Positions 41,164 through 50,350 of a DNA stretch of 64,000 nucleotides are shown here, one piece after another (the first letter of the stretch is position 1; every line of letters starts with the position of its first letter). A program made the translations under genes and the position numbers. The notes under the pieces were generated by a model that saw nothing but the letters and a program-made list of their open reading frames with translations, searched no databases and had not been told where the DNA came from. The DNA is taken from the NCBI RefSeq assembly GCF_028882255.1, contig NZ_JARBUY010000001.1:557975-621974 (forward strand). Reading direction: 5' to 3'. The stretch is from Maribacter polysaccharolyticus. Lineage in GTDB: Bacteria; Bacteroidota; Bacteroidia; Flavobacteriales; Flavobacteriaceae.

Positions 41164-42576
41164 TTGAGACAAGCAAAGTATGACATCGGATTAATCGGAC
41201 TTGGGGTCATGGGACGCAATCTCATTTTGAATATTGCGGAAAGTGGCTTCTCTGCCTATGGTCTCGATTTGGATGGAAATAAGGTTGCATCACTCTTGGA
41301 AGAAGTGCAAAATACAGCTATCATCAATGCTTCTGCGGATACCAAGACCTTTGTGGAAGCCTTATCACGGCCACGTAAACTTATACTTTTGGTGCCTGCA
41401 GGTCCACCCGTTGACACGGTCATTGAAGGCCTTTTACCCTATTTGGAGAAGGGGGATATTATCATTGATGGGGGAAACTCCCATTATAAGGATACCGACA
41501 GAAGGGAGTCTTCCTTAAGATCAAAAGGAATTTATTTTATGGGGACCGGGATTTCCGGTGGAGCCCAAGGGGCCAGACAGGGGCCCTGTATCATGCCGGG
41601 AGGCCCCAAAATAGCCTATGCAAGTATCAAACCCATTCTTGAAGCTGTCGCAGCAGATTTTAAAGGAGAGCCCTGTGTAGCCTATTTAGGACCAAAATCA
41701 GCAGGCAACTACGTTAAAATGGTGCATAATGGCATTGAATACGGCTTGATGCAATTGACTTCGGAAATCTATGATCTTTTAAAAAAATCCGGTAATTTTT
41801 CCCAACTTGAACTCCACAAACTCTTTGATTCCTATAACAAAGGACGTTTGAGATCGTTCTTGATTGAAATTACGGCTAACATCCTAAAGCAAAAAGACGA
41901 TAAGACCACAGGGTATTTGGTAGATATGATCTTGGATAAAGCCAAACAAAAAGGCACCGGTAAATGGACCTCCCAAAATGCCATGGATTTGGGTATTCCC
42001 GTACCCACGATAGATATTGCGGTGAGCATGCGCCAACTGTCCGCCCTTAGGTCTGAAACCATGAAGTCGAACAATCCGCACCCAAAGCAAACCACGAAAC
42101 ACTTAGATAAGGAGGCTTTGAAAAAAGGGGCCGAAGCGGCCTTATATTTCGGTTTTATGCTCACCTATGCCCAAGGGTTTCATCTAATGACAGCTGCATC
42201 CAAAGCATATGGTTATGACCTCAATATGAAAACCATAGCCAAAATATGGCGTGCCGGATGCATTATCAAGGGTGCCCTTTTGGAAGATTTGGCCAAAGCC
42301 TTTGATGAAACAAGTAATCTTCCACATTTATTGATGGATAAAGCGTTTGCCGCTAAAATAATGGCTACGGTCCCTGCTACCCGTGATATGGTGATTCTGG
42401 GCATTGAAAATGGCATTCCTTTGCCGGGACTGGGTAGTGCCCTAACCTATTTTGACGGCTTCTCCGCAGATCGTTTACCCCTGAACCTAATTCAGGCACA
42501 ACGTGACTATTTTGGTTCACATACCTATGAGCGAACCGATAGGGATGGTATTTTCCATACGGATTGGGATAACTGA
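41164..42576 (+). CDS. gnd: 6-phosphogluconate dehydrogenase (decarboxylating)
   Basis: A 470-residue enzyme of the oxidative pentose phosphate pathway, making ribulose 5-phosphate, CO2 and NADPH. NAD(P)-binding GLGVMGRNL near the start; GGNSHYKDT, FMGTGISGGAQGARQGP, YVKMVHNGIEYG (catalytic Lys) and the C-terminal TYERTDRDGIFHTDW are present. The start codon is TTG (41164): no in-frame ATG precedes the Rossmann motif, and the gene begins 10 bp after the thioesterase stop. A shared terminator follows. Confidence 0.97.
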   Translation: MRQAKYDIGLIGLGVMGRNLILNIAESGFSAYGLDLDGNKVASLLEEVQNTAIINASADTKTFVEALSRPRKLILLVPAGPPVDTVIEGLLPYLEKGDIIIDGGNSHYKDTDRRESSLRSKGIYFMGTGISGGAQGARQGPCIMPGGPKIAYASIKPILEAVAADFKGEPCVAYLGPKSAGNYVKMVHNGIEYGLMQLTSEIYDLLKKSGNFSQLELHKLFDSYNKGRLRSFLIEITANILKQKDDKTTGYLVDMILDKAKQKGTGKWTSQNAMDLGIPVPTIDIAVSMRQLSALRSETMKSNNPHPKQTTKHLDKEALKKGAEAALYFGFMLTYAQGFHLMTAASKAYGYDLNMKTIAKIWRAGCIIKGALLEDLAKAFDETSNLPHLLMDKAFAAKIMATVPATRDMVILGIENGIPLPGLGSALTYFDGFSADRLPLNLIQAQRDYFGSHTYERTDRDGIFHTDWDN

Positions 42577-42601
42577 TCGATGGTCTCGAAAATATTTTGC
42601 C

Positions 42602-42636
42602 ATAAAAAAAAGTGCTGTCAAAACAGCACTTTTACA
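42602..42636. terminator. Bidirectional terminator between gnd and carB
   Basis: 10-bp stem AAAGTGCTGT / ACAGCACTTT with a CAAA loop (42609-42632). On the minus strand it is followed by a run of T residues (plus-strand A at 42604-42611), so termination should be strongest for carB; on the plus strand only TTTTAC follows. Confidence 0.85.
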
Positions 42637-42676
42637 CTTTCAGGATACACCGGACATTCCGATGTTGGACCTTCCT

Positions 42677-45529
42677 TTATTTAGAGAGGTACATTTTTCG
42701 CCTGGAATACAGGTTGTAAAACTCATCATCCTTTAAACTGTCGATAAATAGGATGCTCTCTCCCGTACTTTTCATCTCCGGACCTAGGTTTTTGTTGACG
42801 TTCGGGAATTTATTGAATGAAAATACCGGCTGTTTTATGGCAAAACCTTTCAATTGTGGATTAAATTTGAAATCCTTGATCTTCTTCTCCCCTAACATTA
42901 CTTTCGTCGCGTAGTTCACATAAGGTTCTTTATAGGCTTTGGCGATGAACGGCACGGTTCTCGAAGCCCTTGGGTTCGCCTCGATAATGTATACCATATC
43001 GTCTTTTACGGCGAATTGAATATTGATCAACCCAACCGTATTCAAGGCCAATGCGATCTTTTTGGTATGATCCTTTATTTGCTGTAACACGAACTCCCCT
43101 AAATTGAATGGCGGCAGCGTAGCATTCGAATCCCCGGAATGTATCCCACATGGCTCAATATGCTCCATTATACCGATGATATAAACATCCTTACCATCGC
43201 AAATTGCATCTGCCTCAGCTTCTATAGCCCCGTCCAAATAGTGGTCTAAAAGTAATTTGTTGTTAGGTATCTTCCGGAGTAAATCGACCACATGGGATTC
43301 AAGTTCCTCCTTATTGATCACGATTTTCATTCCTTGTCCCCCTAAAACATATGAGGGTCGTACCAATAATGGAAAATCCAATTTATCGGCCAATGCCAAG
43401 GCTTCATCCGCGGATTCAGCCACCCCGAACTGCGGGAAAGGAATATTGTTTTCTTCCAACAACTTGGAGAAACTTCCCCTATCCTCGGCCAAATCCAAGG
43501 CCTTAAAGCTGGTTCCTATGATCTTTATCCCGTATTTATCCAACTTTTCGGCCAGTTTCAAGGCAGTTTGCCCTCCTAACTGTACGATAACCCCTTCTGG
43601 ATTTTCATGTCGGATAATGTCATAAATATGTTCCCAAAAAACGGGTTCGAAGTACAGTTTGTCCGCGGTATCAAAATCGGTGGATACGGTTTCCGGGTTA
43701 CAATTGATCATTATGGTTTCGTAACCGCATTCAGCAGCAGCCAAAACCCCATGCACACAACAATAATCGAACTCAATGCCCTGACCGATCCGGTTGGGCC
43801 CCGACCCGAGTACGACGATTTTTTTCTTATCGGTGACAATACTATCGTTTTCTACCTTTTTAACACCATCGGCAGTTTCATATTCTGCCTCAAAAGTGGA
43901 ATAATAATAAGGCGTCATGGCCTTGAATTCCGCCGCACAGGTATCTACCAATTTATAGACCCTATTAACACCGAGTTCCTCCCTTTTCTTATAGACCTCA
44001 CTCTCATAACAATCGAGCATATGGGCAATCTGTCTATCGGCAAAACCTTTTTGCTTAGCTTCCAACAATAAACTTTTAGGTAAGCTGGCAATGGTATATT
44101 GGGAAATTTCCTTTTCAAGGTAATTCAATTCCTCATATTGCTTTAAGAACCACATATCTATTTTCGTGATATCATGGATCCTGCTCAAGGGGATGCCAAG
44201 CTGAATTGCATCATAGATGACAAAGACCCTATCCCAGCCGGGGATGGTAAGTTTTTTAATGATTTGATCATAATCCTTATACCCTTTACCATCGGCCCCA
44301 AGTCCGTTTCTCTTGATTTCGAGTGATTGGGTGGCCTTATGCAATGCTTCTTGGAAGGAACGTCCGATTCCCATTACTTCACCCACCGATTTCATTTGAA
44401 GTCCCAAGGTCCTATCGGACCCCTCGAACTTATCAAAGTTCCATCGCGGTATTTTTACGATCACATAATCCAAAGTAGGCTCAAAGAGAGCGGATGTCGA
44501 TTTGGTGATTTGATTGTCCAACTCATCCAAATGATATCCTATGGCCAATTTTGAAGCGATCTTTGCAATGGGATAACCTGTTGCCTTTGAAGCCAAAGCC
44601 GAAGAACGCGATACCCTAGGGTTGATCTCAATGGCGATAATATCCTCTTTTTCATCAGGACTGACAGCGAACTGCACATTACAACCCCCTGCAAAATCCC
44701 CGATGCTACGCATCATTTTAATGGCCATGTCCCGCATTCTTTGATAGGTACGGTCAGAGAGGGTCATGGCAGGGGCTACGGTAATCGAATCCCCGGTATG
44801 GATACCCATGGGATCCATATTTTCTATGGTACAGATGATTACTACGTTATCGTTCTTATCACGTAACAACTCCAATTCGTATTCTTTCCACCCCATTAGG
44901 GCCTTATCGATCATCACCTCGTGAATAGGGGAGATTTCAAGCCCCCTACTCAACATTTCGTCAAAATCCTCAGGTTTATACACAATGGATGCCCCCGCAC
45001 CCCCTAAGGTATAAGATGCCCGGATGACCAAAGGAAATCCGAATTCCTGGGCGATCTCCTTTCCCTTTAAGAACGAAGTCGCCGTGGCTTGGGGAGCCAT
45101 CCCTACCCCGATTTTAAGCATCAATTCCCTAAACTTTTCCCGATCTTCCGTTATATTGATCGCATCGATATCAACCCCGATGATCTCCACATTATGGTCT
45201 TCCCAAATTCCTTTTTCATCGGCCTCTATACACAAGTTCAAGGCGGTCTGCCCTCCCATTGTCGGTAAAACCGCATCGATTTGTGGATGCTCTTTAAGTA
45301 TTTCAAGAATAGATTTTGTCGTCAATGGCTTTAAATAAACATGATCCGCCATTGTGGGATCTGTCATAATGGTCGCTGGGTTACTGTTGATCAGAACGGT
45401 CTCAATATTATCTTCCCTTAGGCTACGAAGTGCCTGTGAACCGGAATAATCGAATTCACAAGCTTGTCCGATGACAATTGGTCCTGACCCTATAATTAAA
45501 ATTGACTTTAAATCTTTTCTTTTTGGCAT
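42677..45529 (-). CDS. carB: Carbamoyl-phosphate synthase large subunit, short form without the allosteric domain
   Basis: A 950-residue protein, against about 1070 in E. coli. Both ATP-grasp halves are complete: the first has LINSNPATIMTD, GGQTALNLC, ALGGAG-type YTLGGAGASIVY and NPRVSRSSALASKATGYPIA; the second has IGQGIEFDYCCVHG, VRPSYVLGGQGM and NPRASRTVPFIAKA. It stops only 26 residues after the GPEMKSTGE motif, so the C-terminal MGS-like domain that binds UMP and ornithine in E. coli is absent. No fragment of it appears downstream before the terminator. carA is not in the window. Likely regulated differently from the enterobacterial enzyme. Confidence 0.95.
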   Translation of the reverse strand: MPKRKDLKSILIIGSGPIVIGQACEFDYSGSQALRSLREDNIETVLINSNPATIMTDPTMADHVYLKPLTTKSILEILKEHPQIDAVLPTMGGQTALNLCIEADEKGIWEDHNVEIIGVDIDAINITEDREKFRELMLKIGVGMAPQATATSFLKGKEIAQEFGFPLVIRASYTLGGAGASIVYKPEDFDEMLSRGLEISPIHEVMIDKALMGWKEYELELLRDKNDNVVIICTIENMDPMGIHTGDSITVAPAMTLSDRTYQRMRDMAIKMMRSIGDFAGGCNVQFAVSPDEKEDIIAIEINPRVSRSSALASKATGYPIAKIASKLAIGYHLDELDNQITKSTSALFEPTLDYVIVKIPRWNFDKFEGSDRTLGLQMKSVGEVMGIGRSFQEALHKATQSLEIKRNGLGADGKGYKDYDQIIKKLTIPGWDRVFVIYDAIQLGIPLSRIHDITKIDMWFLKQYEELNYLEKEISQYTIASLPKSLLLEAKQKGFADRQIAHMLDCYESEVYKKREELGVNRVYKLVDTCAAEFKAMTPYYYSTFEAEYETADGVKKVENDSIVTDKKKIVVLGSGPNRIGQGIEFDYCCVHGVLAAAECGYETIMINCNPETVSTDFDTADKLYFEPVFWEHIYDIIRHENPEGVIVQLGGQTALKLAEKLDKYGIKIIGTSFKALDLAEDRGSFSKLLEENNIPFPQFGVAESADEALALADKLDFPLLVRPSYVLGGQGMKIVINKEELESHVVDLLRKIPNNKLLLDHYLDGAIEAEADAICDGKDVYIIGIMEHIEPCGIHSGDSNATLPPFNLGEFVLQQIKDHTKKIALALNTVGLINIQFAVKDDMVYIIEANPRASRTVPFIAKAYKEPYVNYATKVMLGEKKIKDFKFNPQLKGFAIKQPVFSFNKFPNVNKNLGPEMKSTGESILFIDSLKDDEFYNLYSRRKMYLSK

Positions 45530-45560
45530 GCTCTCAGTTTTGATTTTAAATATACAAGGA

Positions 45561-45597
45561 TAAAAAAAAGGTGCTACTTAGAAAAAAGTAACACCTT
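45561..45597 (-). terminator. Terminator of rpmH, upstream of carB
   Basis: Minus strand: 12-bp stem AAGGTGTTACTT / AAGTAGCACCTT with one G-U pair and a 6-nt T-rich loop (45568-45597), followed by TTTTTTTAT. It lies 25 bp after the rpmH stop. Confidence 0.88.
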
Positions 45598-45621
45598 AAT
45601 ATTATAAAGAAATTCTCAACA

Positions 45622-45780
45622 TTATTTTTTATGTCTCGGCTCAGAGGATACAGATAACTTTTTTCTTCCTTTTGCTCTTCTTCTTGAAAGAACTTTTCTA
45701 CCATTAACGGTTGCCATGCGCTCTCTAAAGCCATGCTTGTTCTTTCTTTTTCTTTTTGATGGCTGATATGTTCTTTTCAT
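45622..45780 (-). CDS. rpmH: 50S ribosomal protein L34
   Basis: A 52-residue basic protein: [18 protein letters not shown] then [21 protein letters not shown], the invariant L34 pattern. The frame is open 32 codons upstream, but the family always starts at this MKRT, and the promoter at 45847 puts the upstream ATG outside or at the transcript end. It is followed by a terminator. No rnpA or dnaA gene is adjacent; in this group rpmH stands alone. Confidence 0.98.
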   Translation of the reverse strand: MKRTYQPSKRKRKNKHGFRERMATVNGRKVLSRRRAKGRKKLSVSSEPRHKK

Positions 45781-45846
45781 CCTCTGGCTAATTTTATACT
45801 TTAATTGACTATTAAATTTTACAAACCCCTCTGTAAAATCCGGCTG

Positions 45847-45877
45847 CAAATATACAAAGAGTTTTCTCATTGACAAA
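45847..45877 (-). promoter_or_regulatory. Promoter of rpmH
   Basis: Minus strand TTTG (45874-45877), exactly 19 bp, then TATATTTG (45847-45854): a full consensus Bacteroidota promoter. CAGCC follows the -7 box, as at rpmE2. Confidence 0.85.
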
Positions 45878-45933
45878 CCTAATTAAAAAAATATTTTTTT
45901 ATGTCGGGTTACTAGCCACTTAATGGTTTTTAG

Positions 45934-45941
45934 TACTTTTG
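45934..45941 (+). promoter_or_regulatory. Probable -7 element of the TPR protein gene
   Basis: TACTTTTG, an exact TAnnTTTG match, followed by CCAACC, 65 bp before the ATG at 46007. No TTG at -33. Confidence 0.5.
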
Positions 45942-46006
45942 CCAACCAAGGGATTCATTGTCCGTTTTTAGTACAATTCACCACAAACAAACAATTGTAA
46001 GATACC

Positions 46007-46522
46007 ATGTTCAACAAGAATATTAAACTCGTTATTGCCGGATTGATCATTGCCTATGCTGTTTATCAATTTGTTGAAGGAAACATTGGGAATGGCATAT
46101 TCTTGCTCCTTTTTTCGTTAATATTCATCTTTCTTTATTTTAGGAACGAACTTATTTTACTTGCTTTTCTCAGAATGCGCAAGCAAGATTTGGAAGGGAC
46201 CCGGAAATGGTTGGACAAAATCAAAAACCCTGAAGCGGCCTTGATCAAAAAACAACAGGGGTATTACAATTATCTTCACGGAATCATCCTGTCCCAAAAA
46301 AACCTCACCCAAGCCGAAAAATATTTTAAAAAAGCTTTGAAATTGGGACTTACCATGGATTATGACACGGCCATGGCCAAATTGAGCCTAGCAGGTATTG
46401 CCATGCAGAAAAGACGCAAAAGGGAAGCTACCACGCTTTTGAAGGAGGCGAAAAAATTGGATAAGAACAATATGCTCACCGAACAGATAAAAATGATGCA
46501 ACAGCAGATGAAGAAGATTTAA
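46007..46522 (+). CDS. Membrane-anchored tetratricopeptide-like protein
   Basis: A 171-residue protein with two N-terminal TM helices (about 8-25 and 30-48) and a helical C-terminal half. TPR-like helices appear in YYNYLHGIILSQKNLTQAEKYFKKALKLGL and AMAKLSLAGIAMQKRRKREATTLLKEAKKLDKNN, here noted only by their A/G/L/Y spacing. It is convergent with the cardiolipin synthase gene with a single base between the stops, so the two mRNAs must overlap at their 3' ends. Function unknown; probable scaffold. Confidence 0.82.
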   Translation: MFNKNIKLVIAGLIIAYAVYQFVEGNIGNGIFLLLFSLIFIFLYFRNELILLAFLRMRKQDLEGTRKWLDKIKNPEAALIKKQQGYYNYLHGIILSQKNLTQAEKYFKKALKLGLTMDYDTAMAKLSLAGIAMQKRRKREATTLLKEAKKLDKNNMLTEQIKMMQQQMKKI

Positions 46523-46523
46523 C

Positions 46524-47987
46524 CTAGAGTAAAGGAGCCCAAAGCCTGCTGAAAGATTCCTGTAATTTACGGGGATACCCCCGCTTTGACCACCTTTCAT
46601 AATCCACTTCTTCGCATTCCAGAAGATCCTTCTCAAAAATCATACACATTTCCCGGTTAATGCCTTTGTTGTAGATCAAAGCGTTGATTTCAAAGTTCAA
46701 AGAAAAACTTCGATAATCCAAATTCGCGGTACCTATACTCGAAAGGTAATCATCGATGATCATTGTTTTGGCATGTACGAAGCCTTTGCGGTACATAAAT
46801 ATGCGCACTCCGGAACGTACCAATTGTTCAATATAGGAATCCGTTGCATACTGTGCCGCCCATGAATCGGATTTCTTGGGGATTATAATGCTGACCGCGA
46901 CCCCACTCCTAGCGGCTGTGGTCAGGGCCGTGAGTATTTGACTGTTCGGAATTAAATACGGGGTGGTAATACAAATCCTTTCCCGTGCCGTATTTATAGC
47001 CGTGAACATGGCTTCCATAATGTTTTCCCAATCGGTATCCGGACCGCTGGAAACGATCTGGACCGCTACTCCATTGCGCGGTTCCGCCATTGATCTAGGC
47101 AAATGCCTTTCTTCCAATTCAATACCCTCCTTGGCCGCAAAATTCCAACTGAGAAAAAAAGAAGCTTGTAAGGCCCCAACAGCAGCGCCCTTTATTCGTA
47201 AGTGGGTATCCCTCCAATAGCGGATATTCGGATAATCATTATTGTATTTTTTTTCGATATTAATACCCCCTAAATAACCGATATTACCATCGATAACCAC
47301 AATTTTACGATGGTTCCTATAGTTTATCTTACTGGTGGAATTGGAAAACAGTACCGGTAAAAAAGCATGGTGCCGTACCCCGCTCTTGGTCATACGTTTT
47401 TTTGATTTTGATGAAATAGTACTGCCCACATCGTCATAGATCAATCTTACCTGTACCCCTTCTTCTGCCTTTTTACACAGGATATCAATGATTTCGATGC
47501 CTTGCCCATCATCGACGAACACAAAATATTCCATATGAATATGGTCTACGGCATGTTCGAGGTCTAGTTTTAATTGCTCGAATTTTTTTTCCCCATTGAC
47601 CAGGATATCCACTTCATTTTCAAAGGTGAGTAGCGCTTTTTCATTATGACGCAATAAATTATGGATTTTAAACGCGCCTTCACCGAAATCATCCCTGAAA
47701 TCCGCACGTTCCTCCCTATCCAGGGCGAACTTCTTTCGCCATTTCCTTAGGGAGGCATTGTCCAAGATATATTTCTTCTCGAAAATTTTATGCTTCCGGT
47801 AGTCCTGTCCAAAAAAGTAATAAATGAAAATGCCGAAAAATGGCAGGATTGCCAATATAAACAGGAAAGAAAGTGTTTTTACCGGATTTTTGTTCTTCAG
47901 TAGGATCAGTATCGATAAAACAACGACCAAGGCATAGTTTATCCCTAAAAGTAATTGCCAAATGTTTTCTTTAAAGAAAGAAAACAT
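46524..47987 (-). CDS. cls: Cardiolipin synthase (phospholipase D superfamily)
   Basis: A 487-residue protein with two N-terminal TM helices and two HKD motifs: NHRKIVVIDGNIGYLGG (first) and HAKTMIIDDYLSSIGTANLD (second). The region GQDYRKHKIFEKKY and RSMAEPRNGVAVQIVSSGPD match bacterial ClsA-type enzymes. It condenses two phosphatidylglycerols into cardiolipin. It starts 2 bp after the lytic transglycosylase gene stop, suggesting a two-gene envelope operon. Confidence 0.96.
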   Translation of the reverse strand: MFSFFKENIWQLLLGINYALVVVLSILILLKNKNPVKTLSFLFILAILPFFGIFIYYFFGQDYRKHKIFEKKYILDNASLRKWRKKFALDREERADFRDDFGEGAFKIHNLLRHNEKALLTFENEVDILVNGEKKFEQLKLDLEHAVDHIHMEYFVFVDDGQGIEIIDILCKKAEEGVQVRLIYDDVGSTISSKSKKRMTKSGVRHHAFLPVLFSNSTSKINYRNHRKIVVIDGNIGYLGGINIEKKYNNDYPNIRYWRDTHLRIKGAAVGALQASFFLSWNFAAKEGIELEERHLPRSMAEPRNGVAVQIVSSGPDTDWENIMEAMFTAINTARERICITTPYLIPNSQILTALTTAARSGVAVSIIIPKKSDSWAAQYATDSYIEQLVRSGVRIFMYRKGFVHAKTMIIDDYLSSIGTANLDYRSFSLNFEINALIYNKGINREMCMIFEKDLLECEEVDYERWSKRGYPRKLQESFSRLWAPLL

Positions 47988-47989
47988 GC

Positions 47990-48949
47990 CTATTCCGTTA
48001 TCTTATAGTAGCCTTTATTCGGAATTTCTATGGTGTACTTCTTTTTTGAGGCATTGTTCAAATGCGGCTCCCTAAGCCATGGGTTATGCCGTTTTAGGAT
48101 TTTGTAATTGATCCCATATTTTTGGGCAAAGTCGGCAAAACTCGAAATGGGCTCATCAACCTCCACTTTAAAAGTCGGTACGGCATTGTACATATCTTCC
48201 TCTTTGATTTCAAAGCCATATTTTTCGGGGTTGGAAAGAATCTCCTTTATCGCCATGATACGAAACACATACCTCCCGGTTTCCTGTCCGAGCAACAGAT
48301 CATAGTATGCATCGACTTTTTGGATCCCCATGTATTTATTAATAGCGCCCGGACCTGCGTTATAGGCTGCGGCAGTAAGGGTCCAACTTCCAAATTTTTC
48401 TTTCCATTTATTTAAATAGTCACAGGCTACTTGAGTCGATTTTTCTAGATGATAACGCTCATCCACGTTCGAATTGATCTCCAGTCCGTACTCCTTTCCC
48501 GTTCCTTTCATTATTTGCCAAAAACCGGTGGCACCGGCATGTGACACCACATTGGTCAATGCACTTTCCGCTACTGCCAAGTATTTAAAATCGTCCGGAA
48601 TTCCGTTTTTGGCCAATATGGGCTCTATGACCGGAAAATATTTATTCGCCCTTTTCATCAACAATAGGGCGTTGGATTGCCAATAAGTGTTTACCAAAAA
48701 CTCCCTATCTATCCGCTCCATGATCTCCGGATCATCTTGGGGCACCAATTCCCCCGCAAAATTCAAATCCTCCGGAATCCCAATCGCTGAAATCCTATAG
48801 GTATCGGAGACCCTTTTATCGGTATCATTGTCAGCTACATCCAGTACCGAAGGGTTTTCGGTATCTTGCGTACCCTGTACAGCAAAAATCAAGGTCGTAA
48901 TCACGAAGAAAACACCCAACAACATCAATATATTCTTTAAAATCCTCAT
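47990..48949 (-). CDS. Lytic transglycosylase (SLT domain) with N-terminal anchor
   Basis: A 319-residue protein starting MRILKNILMLLGVFFVI (signal anchor). The SLT domain (about 95-250) contains the catalytic Glu in YLAVAESALTNV, then GATGFWQIMKGTGKEYGLEI and AAAYNAGPGAINKY. The C-terminal part (about 255-319, SFADFAQKYGINYKILKRHNPWL) resembles a LysM-like or MltD-type tail. It cleaves peptidoglycan with 1,6-anhydro products. The upstream start at 49000 lies before a TACCTTTG -7 box and is rejected. Confidence 0.93.
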   Translation of the reverse strand: MRILKNILMLLGVFFVITTLIFAVQGTQDTENPSVLDVADNDTDKRVSDTYRISAIGIPEDLNFAGELVPQDDPEIMERIDREFLVNTYWQSNALLLMKRANKYFPVIEPILAKNGIPDDFKYLAVAESALTNVVSHAGATGFWQIMKGTGKEYGLEINSNVDERYHLEKSTQVACDYLNKWKEKFGSWTLTAAAYNAGPGAINKYMGIQKVDAYYDLLLGQETGRYVFRIMAIKEILSNPEKYGFEIKEEDMYNAVPTFKVEVDEPISSFADFAQKYGINYKILKRHNPWLREPHLNNASKKKYTIEIPNKGYYKITE

Positions 48950-48977
48950 ATTTCTTGTTTCTTGATTAAGATCAACC

Positions 48978-48985
48978 CAAAGGTA
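48978..48985 (-). promoter_or_regulatory. Probable -7 element of the transglycosylase-cls operon
   Basis: Minus strand TACCTTTG, an exact TAnnTTTG match, 28 bp upstream of the ATG at 48949. No TTG at -33. Confidence 0.5.
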
Positions 48986-49154
48986 ATAAAGAAACCACAA
49001 ATAATGTATTTCTTTAACGTATGCGGTTAATACCGAAAGAAATCATCCCTATGGATATCGTTAAAACCTTGACTCCCCTTTAAGGTAAGCTTTTTGATTT
49101 GAATTCCCGACCTATTTCCACGAATTCAAGGTAGGGGCTGATATACTAACTCGA

Positions 49155-49817
49155 TTATTCCTGAATAATTGTGGGCAAATGTTCATTAAACCAACGGGCA
49201 CGATGAATGATCATGGTATGCGTACCGTTTTTAACCGATATGTAATCCTTGATATAACTAATGGGAAAAACAGCATCTTTGTCCCCATGGATATGCACCA
49301 GATTCTGGGGATATTCGGTCTGTTCCCAATTTACGATTTGATCAATAGACCAATCAATGTAATATTTATCGCGAATCGAAAGATACCGTTCATAGAGATC
49401 AAGTCGTTTATGTACCGCTTCCCCAAACGCATATTTTGCCAACAATTCAACATTGTTCACCAGTCCGGTGGGCAATAACTTATGGACCTTTGTGTATTTG
49501 GCGAAAATCATTTTCCTTGGCAACTCCTCCTTTTTTTTAATACTGGAAACCAAGATTATTCGCTTTGTATCCATGAATTTGGCCATTTCCTGGACCAGCA
49601 TACCCCCAAAAGATACCCCGACCAATACCGGATCATGATGGATTATGTTTTTGGCCATTTTTTCGGCGTAGGAACCCAAAGACATATTTTTGTCAGGGAT
49701 AAACCAATCGAGCTTATGCATTTCAAAATCACGGGTCGGCAAATGGATGTTTTCAAATATTGACGAATTGGCCGCCATGCCCGGCATAAGGTAAACATGT
49801 GTTTTTTCTTGACTCAT
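49155..49817 (-). CDS. Alpha/beta-hydrolase fold protein
   Basis: A 220-residue protein: N-terminal VYLMPGMAANSSIFENI, nucleophile elbow VGVSFGGMLVQEMA, late strand VHIHGDKDAVFPI and the C-terminal HTMIIHRARWFNEHL supplying the His. The catalytic triad is plausible (Ser in GVSFGG, Asp in GDKD, His near the end). No signal peptide. Substrate unknown. Monocistronic. Confidence 0.88.
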   Translation of the reverse strand: MSQEKTHVYLMPGMAANSSIFENIHLPTRDFEMHKLDWFIPDKNMSLGSYAEKMAKNIIHHDPVLVGVSFGGMLVQEMAKFMDTKRIILVSSIKKKEELPRKMIFAKYTKVHKLLPTGLVNNVELLAKYAFGEAVHKRLDLYERYLSIRDKYYIDWSIDQIVNWEQTEYPQNLVHIHGDKDAVFPISYIKDYISVKNGTHTMIIHRARWFNEHLPTIIQE

Positions 49818-49864
49818 TATGGATAAACCTTACGGATTTCTTAGGAAAATCGTATTTTTATTAG

Positions 49865-49872
49865 TATTTTTG
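49865..49872 (+). promoter_or_regulatory. Possible -7 element of the GNAT-domain gene
   Basis: TATTTTTG, exact match to TAnnTTTG, about 120 bp before the ATG at 49992. No TTG at -33, and the distance is long. Confidence 0.35.
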
Positions 49873-49991
49873 TACACTGTTCAGGAATGGCCCCTAATAT
49901 AATTCAACAACCACGTAAAAATATGAAAATACGATAATATTTTTCCTTATCGTGGTGTATTCTGACTATACGAATCTTAAAAACAAACTAT

Positions 49992-50285
49992 ATGAACGAA
50001 GTAGTAATTAAAGACAATAGTTTCTTGCGCCAGTTTGAAACTACTGTCGAAGGTCACCTTGCCAAGATCGAATATTCTTCACAAGAGCGTAAAGTGTTTT
50101 TGACCAAATTAGTAGTCCCCGAAGAAATCACAAAAGATGGTTTCAAAGAGGATTTCATCAAAGCTGTTTTAAATCACATTCAAGATCAGAATCTAAGAGT
50201 TGTTCCTACCAGTCCTCAAATTGCTGGCTTCTTGAGAAAAAACAGGCAGTACAAGGAAATGTTACCCGTAGGAATCCGCATTTAA
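49992..50285 (+). CDS. Small GNAT-type N-acetyltransferase domain protein
   Basis: A 97-residue protein matching the short Gcn5-related N-acetyltransferase family (YjdJ-like): FETTVEGHLAKIEYSSQERKVFLTKLVVPEEI for the central strands, LNHIQDQNLRVVPTSPQIAGFLRKN and YKEML at the end. It lacks the usual extended acceptor region. The acetyl-CoA loop (normally GxG-A/L) is degenerate here (KDGFKEDFIKAVL). Function unknown. A hairpin terminator follows. Confidence 0.82.
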   Translation: MNEVVIKDNSFLRQFETTVEGHLAKIEYSSQERKVFLTKLVVPEEITKDGFKEDFIKAVLNHIQDQNLRVVPTSPQIAGFLRKNRQYKEMLPVGIRI

Positions 50286-50305
50286 TAGGATTAAGACAAC
50301 ATATC

Positions 50306-50350
50306 AAACCTGTTCGGCACTGTATTAAGCGGTACGTAACAGGTTTTTTT
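50306..50350 (+). terminator. Terminator of the GNAT gene
   Basis: 9-bp stem AAACCTGTT / AACAGGTTT (50306-50314 / 50338-50346) with a 23-nt loop, followed by TTTTTTT. The loop is longer than usual. It overlaps the end of the convergent mtaB gene by two bases. Confidence 0.7.
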
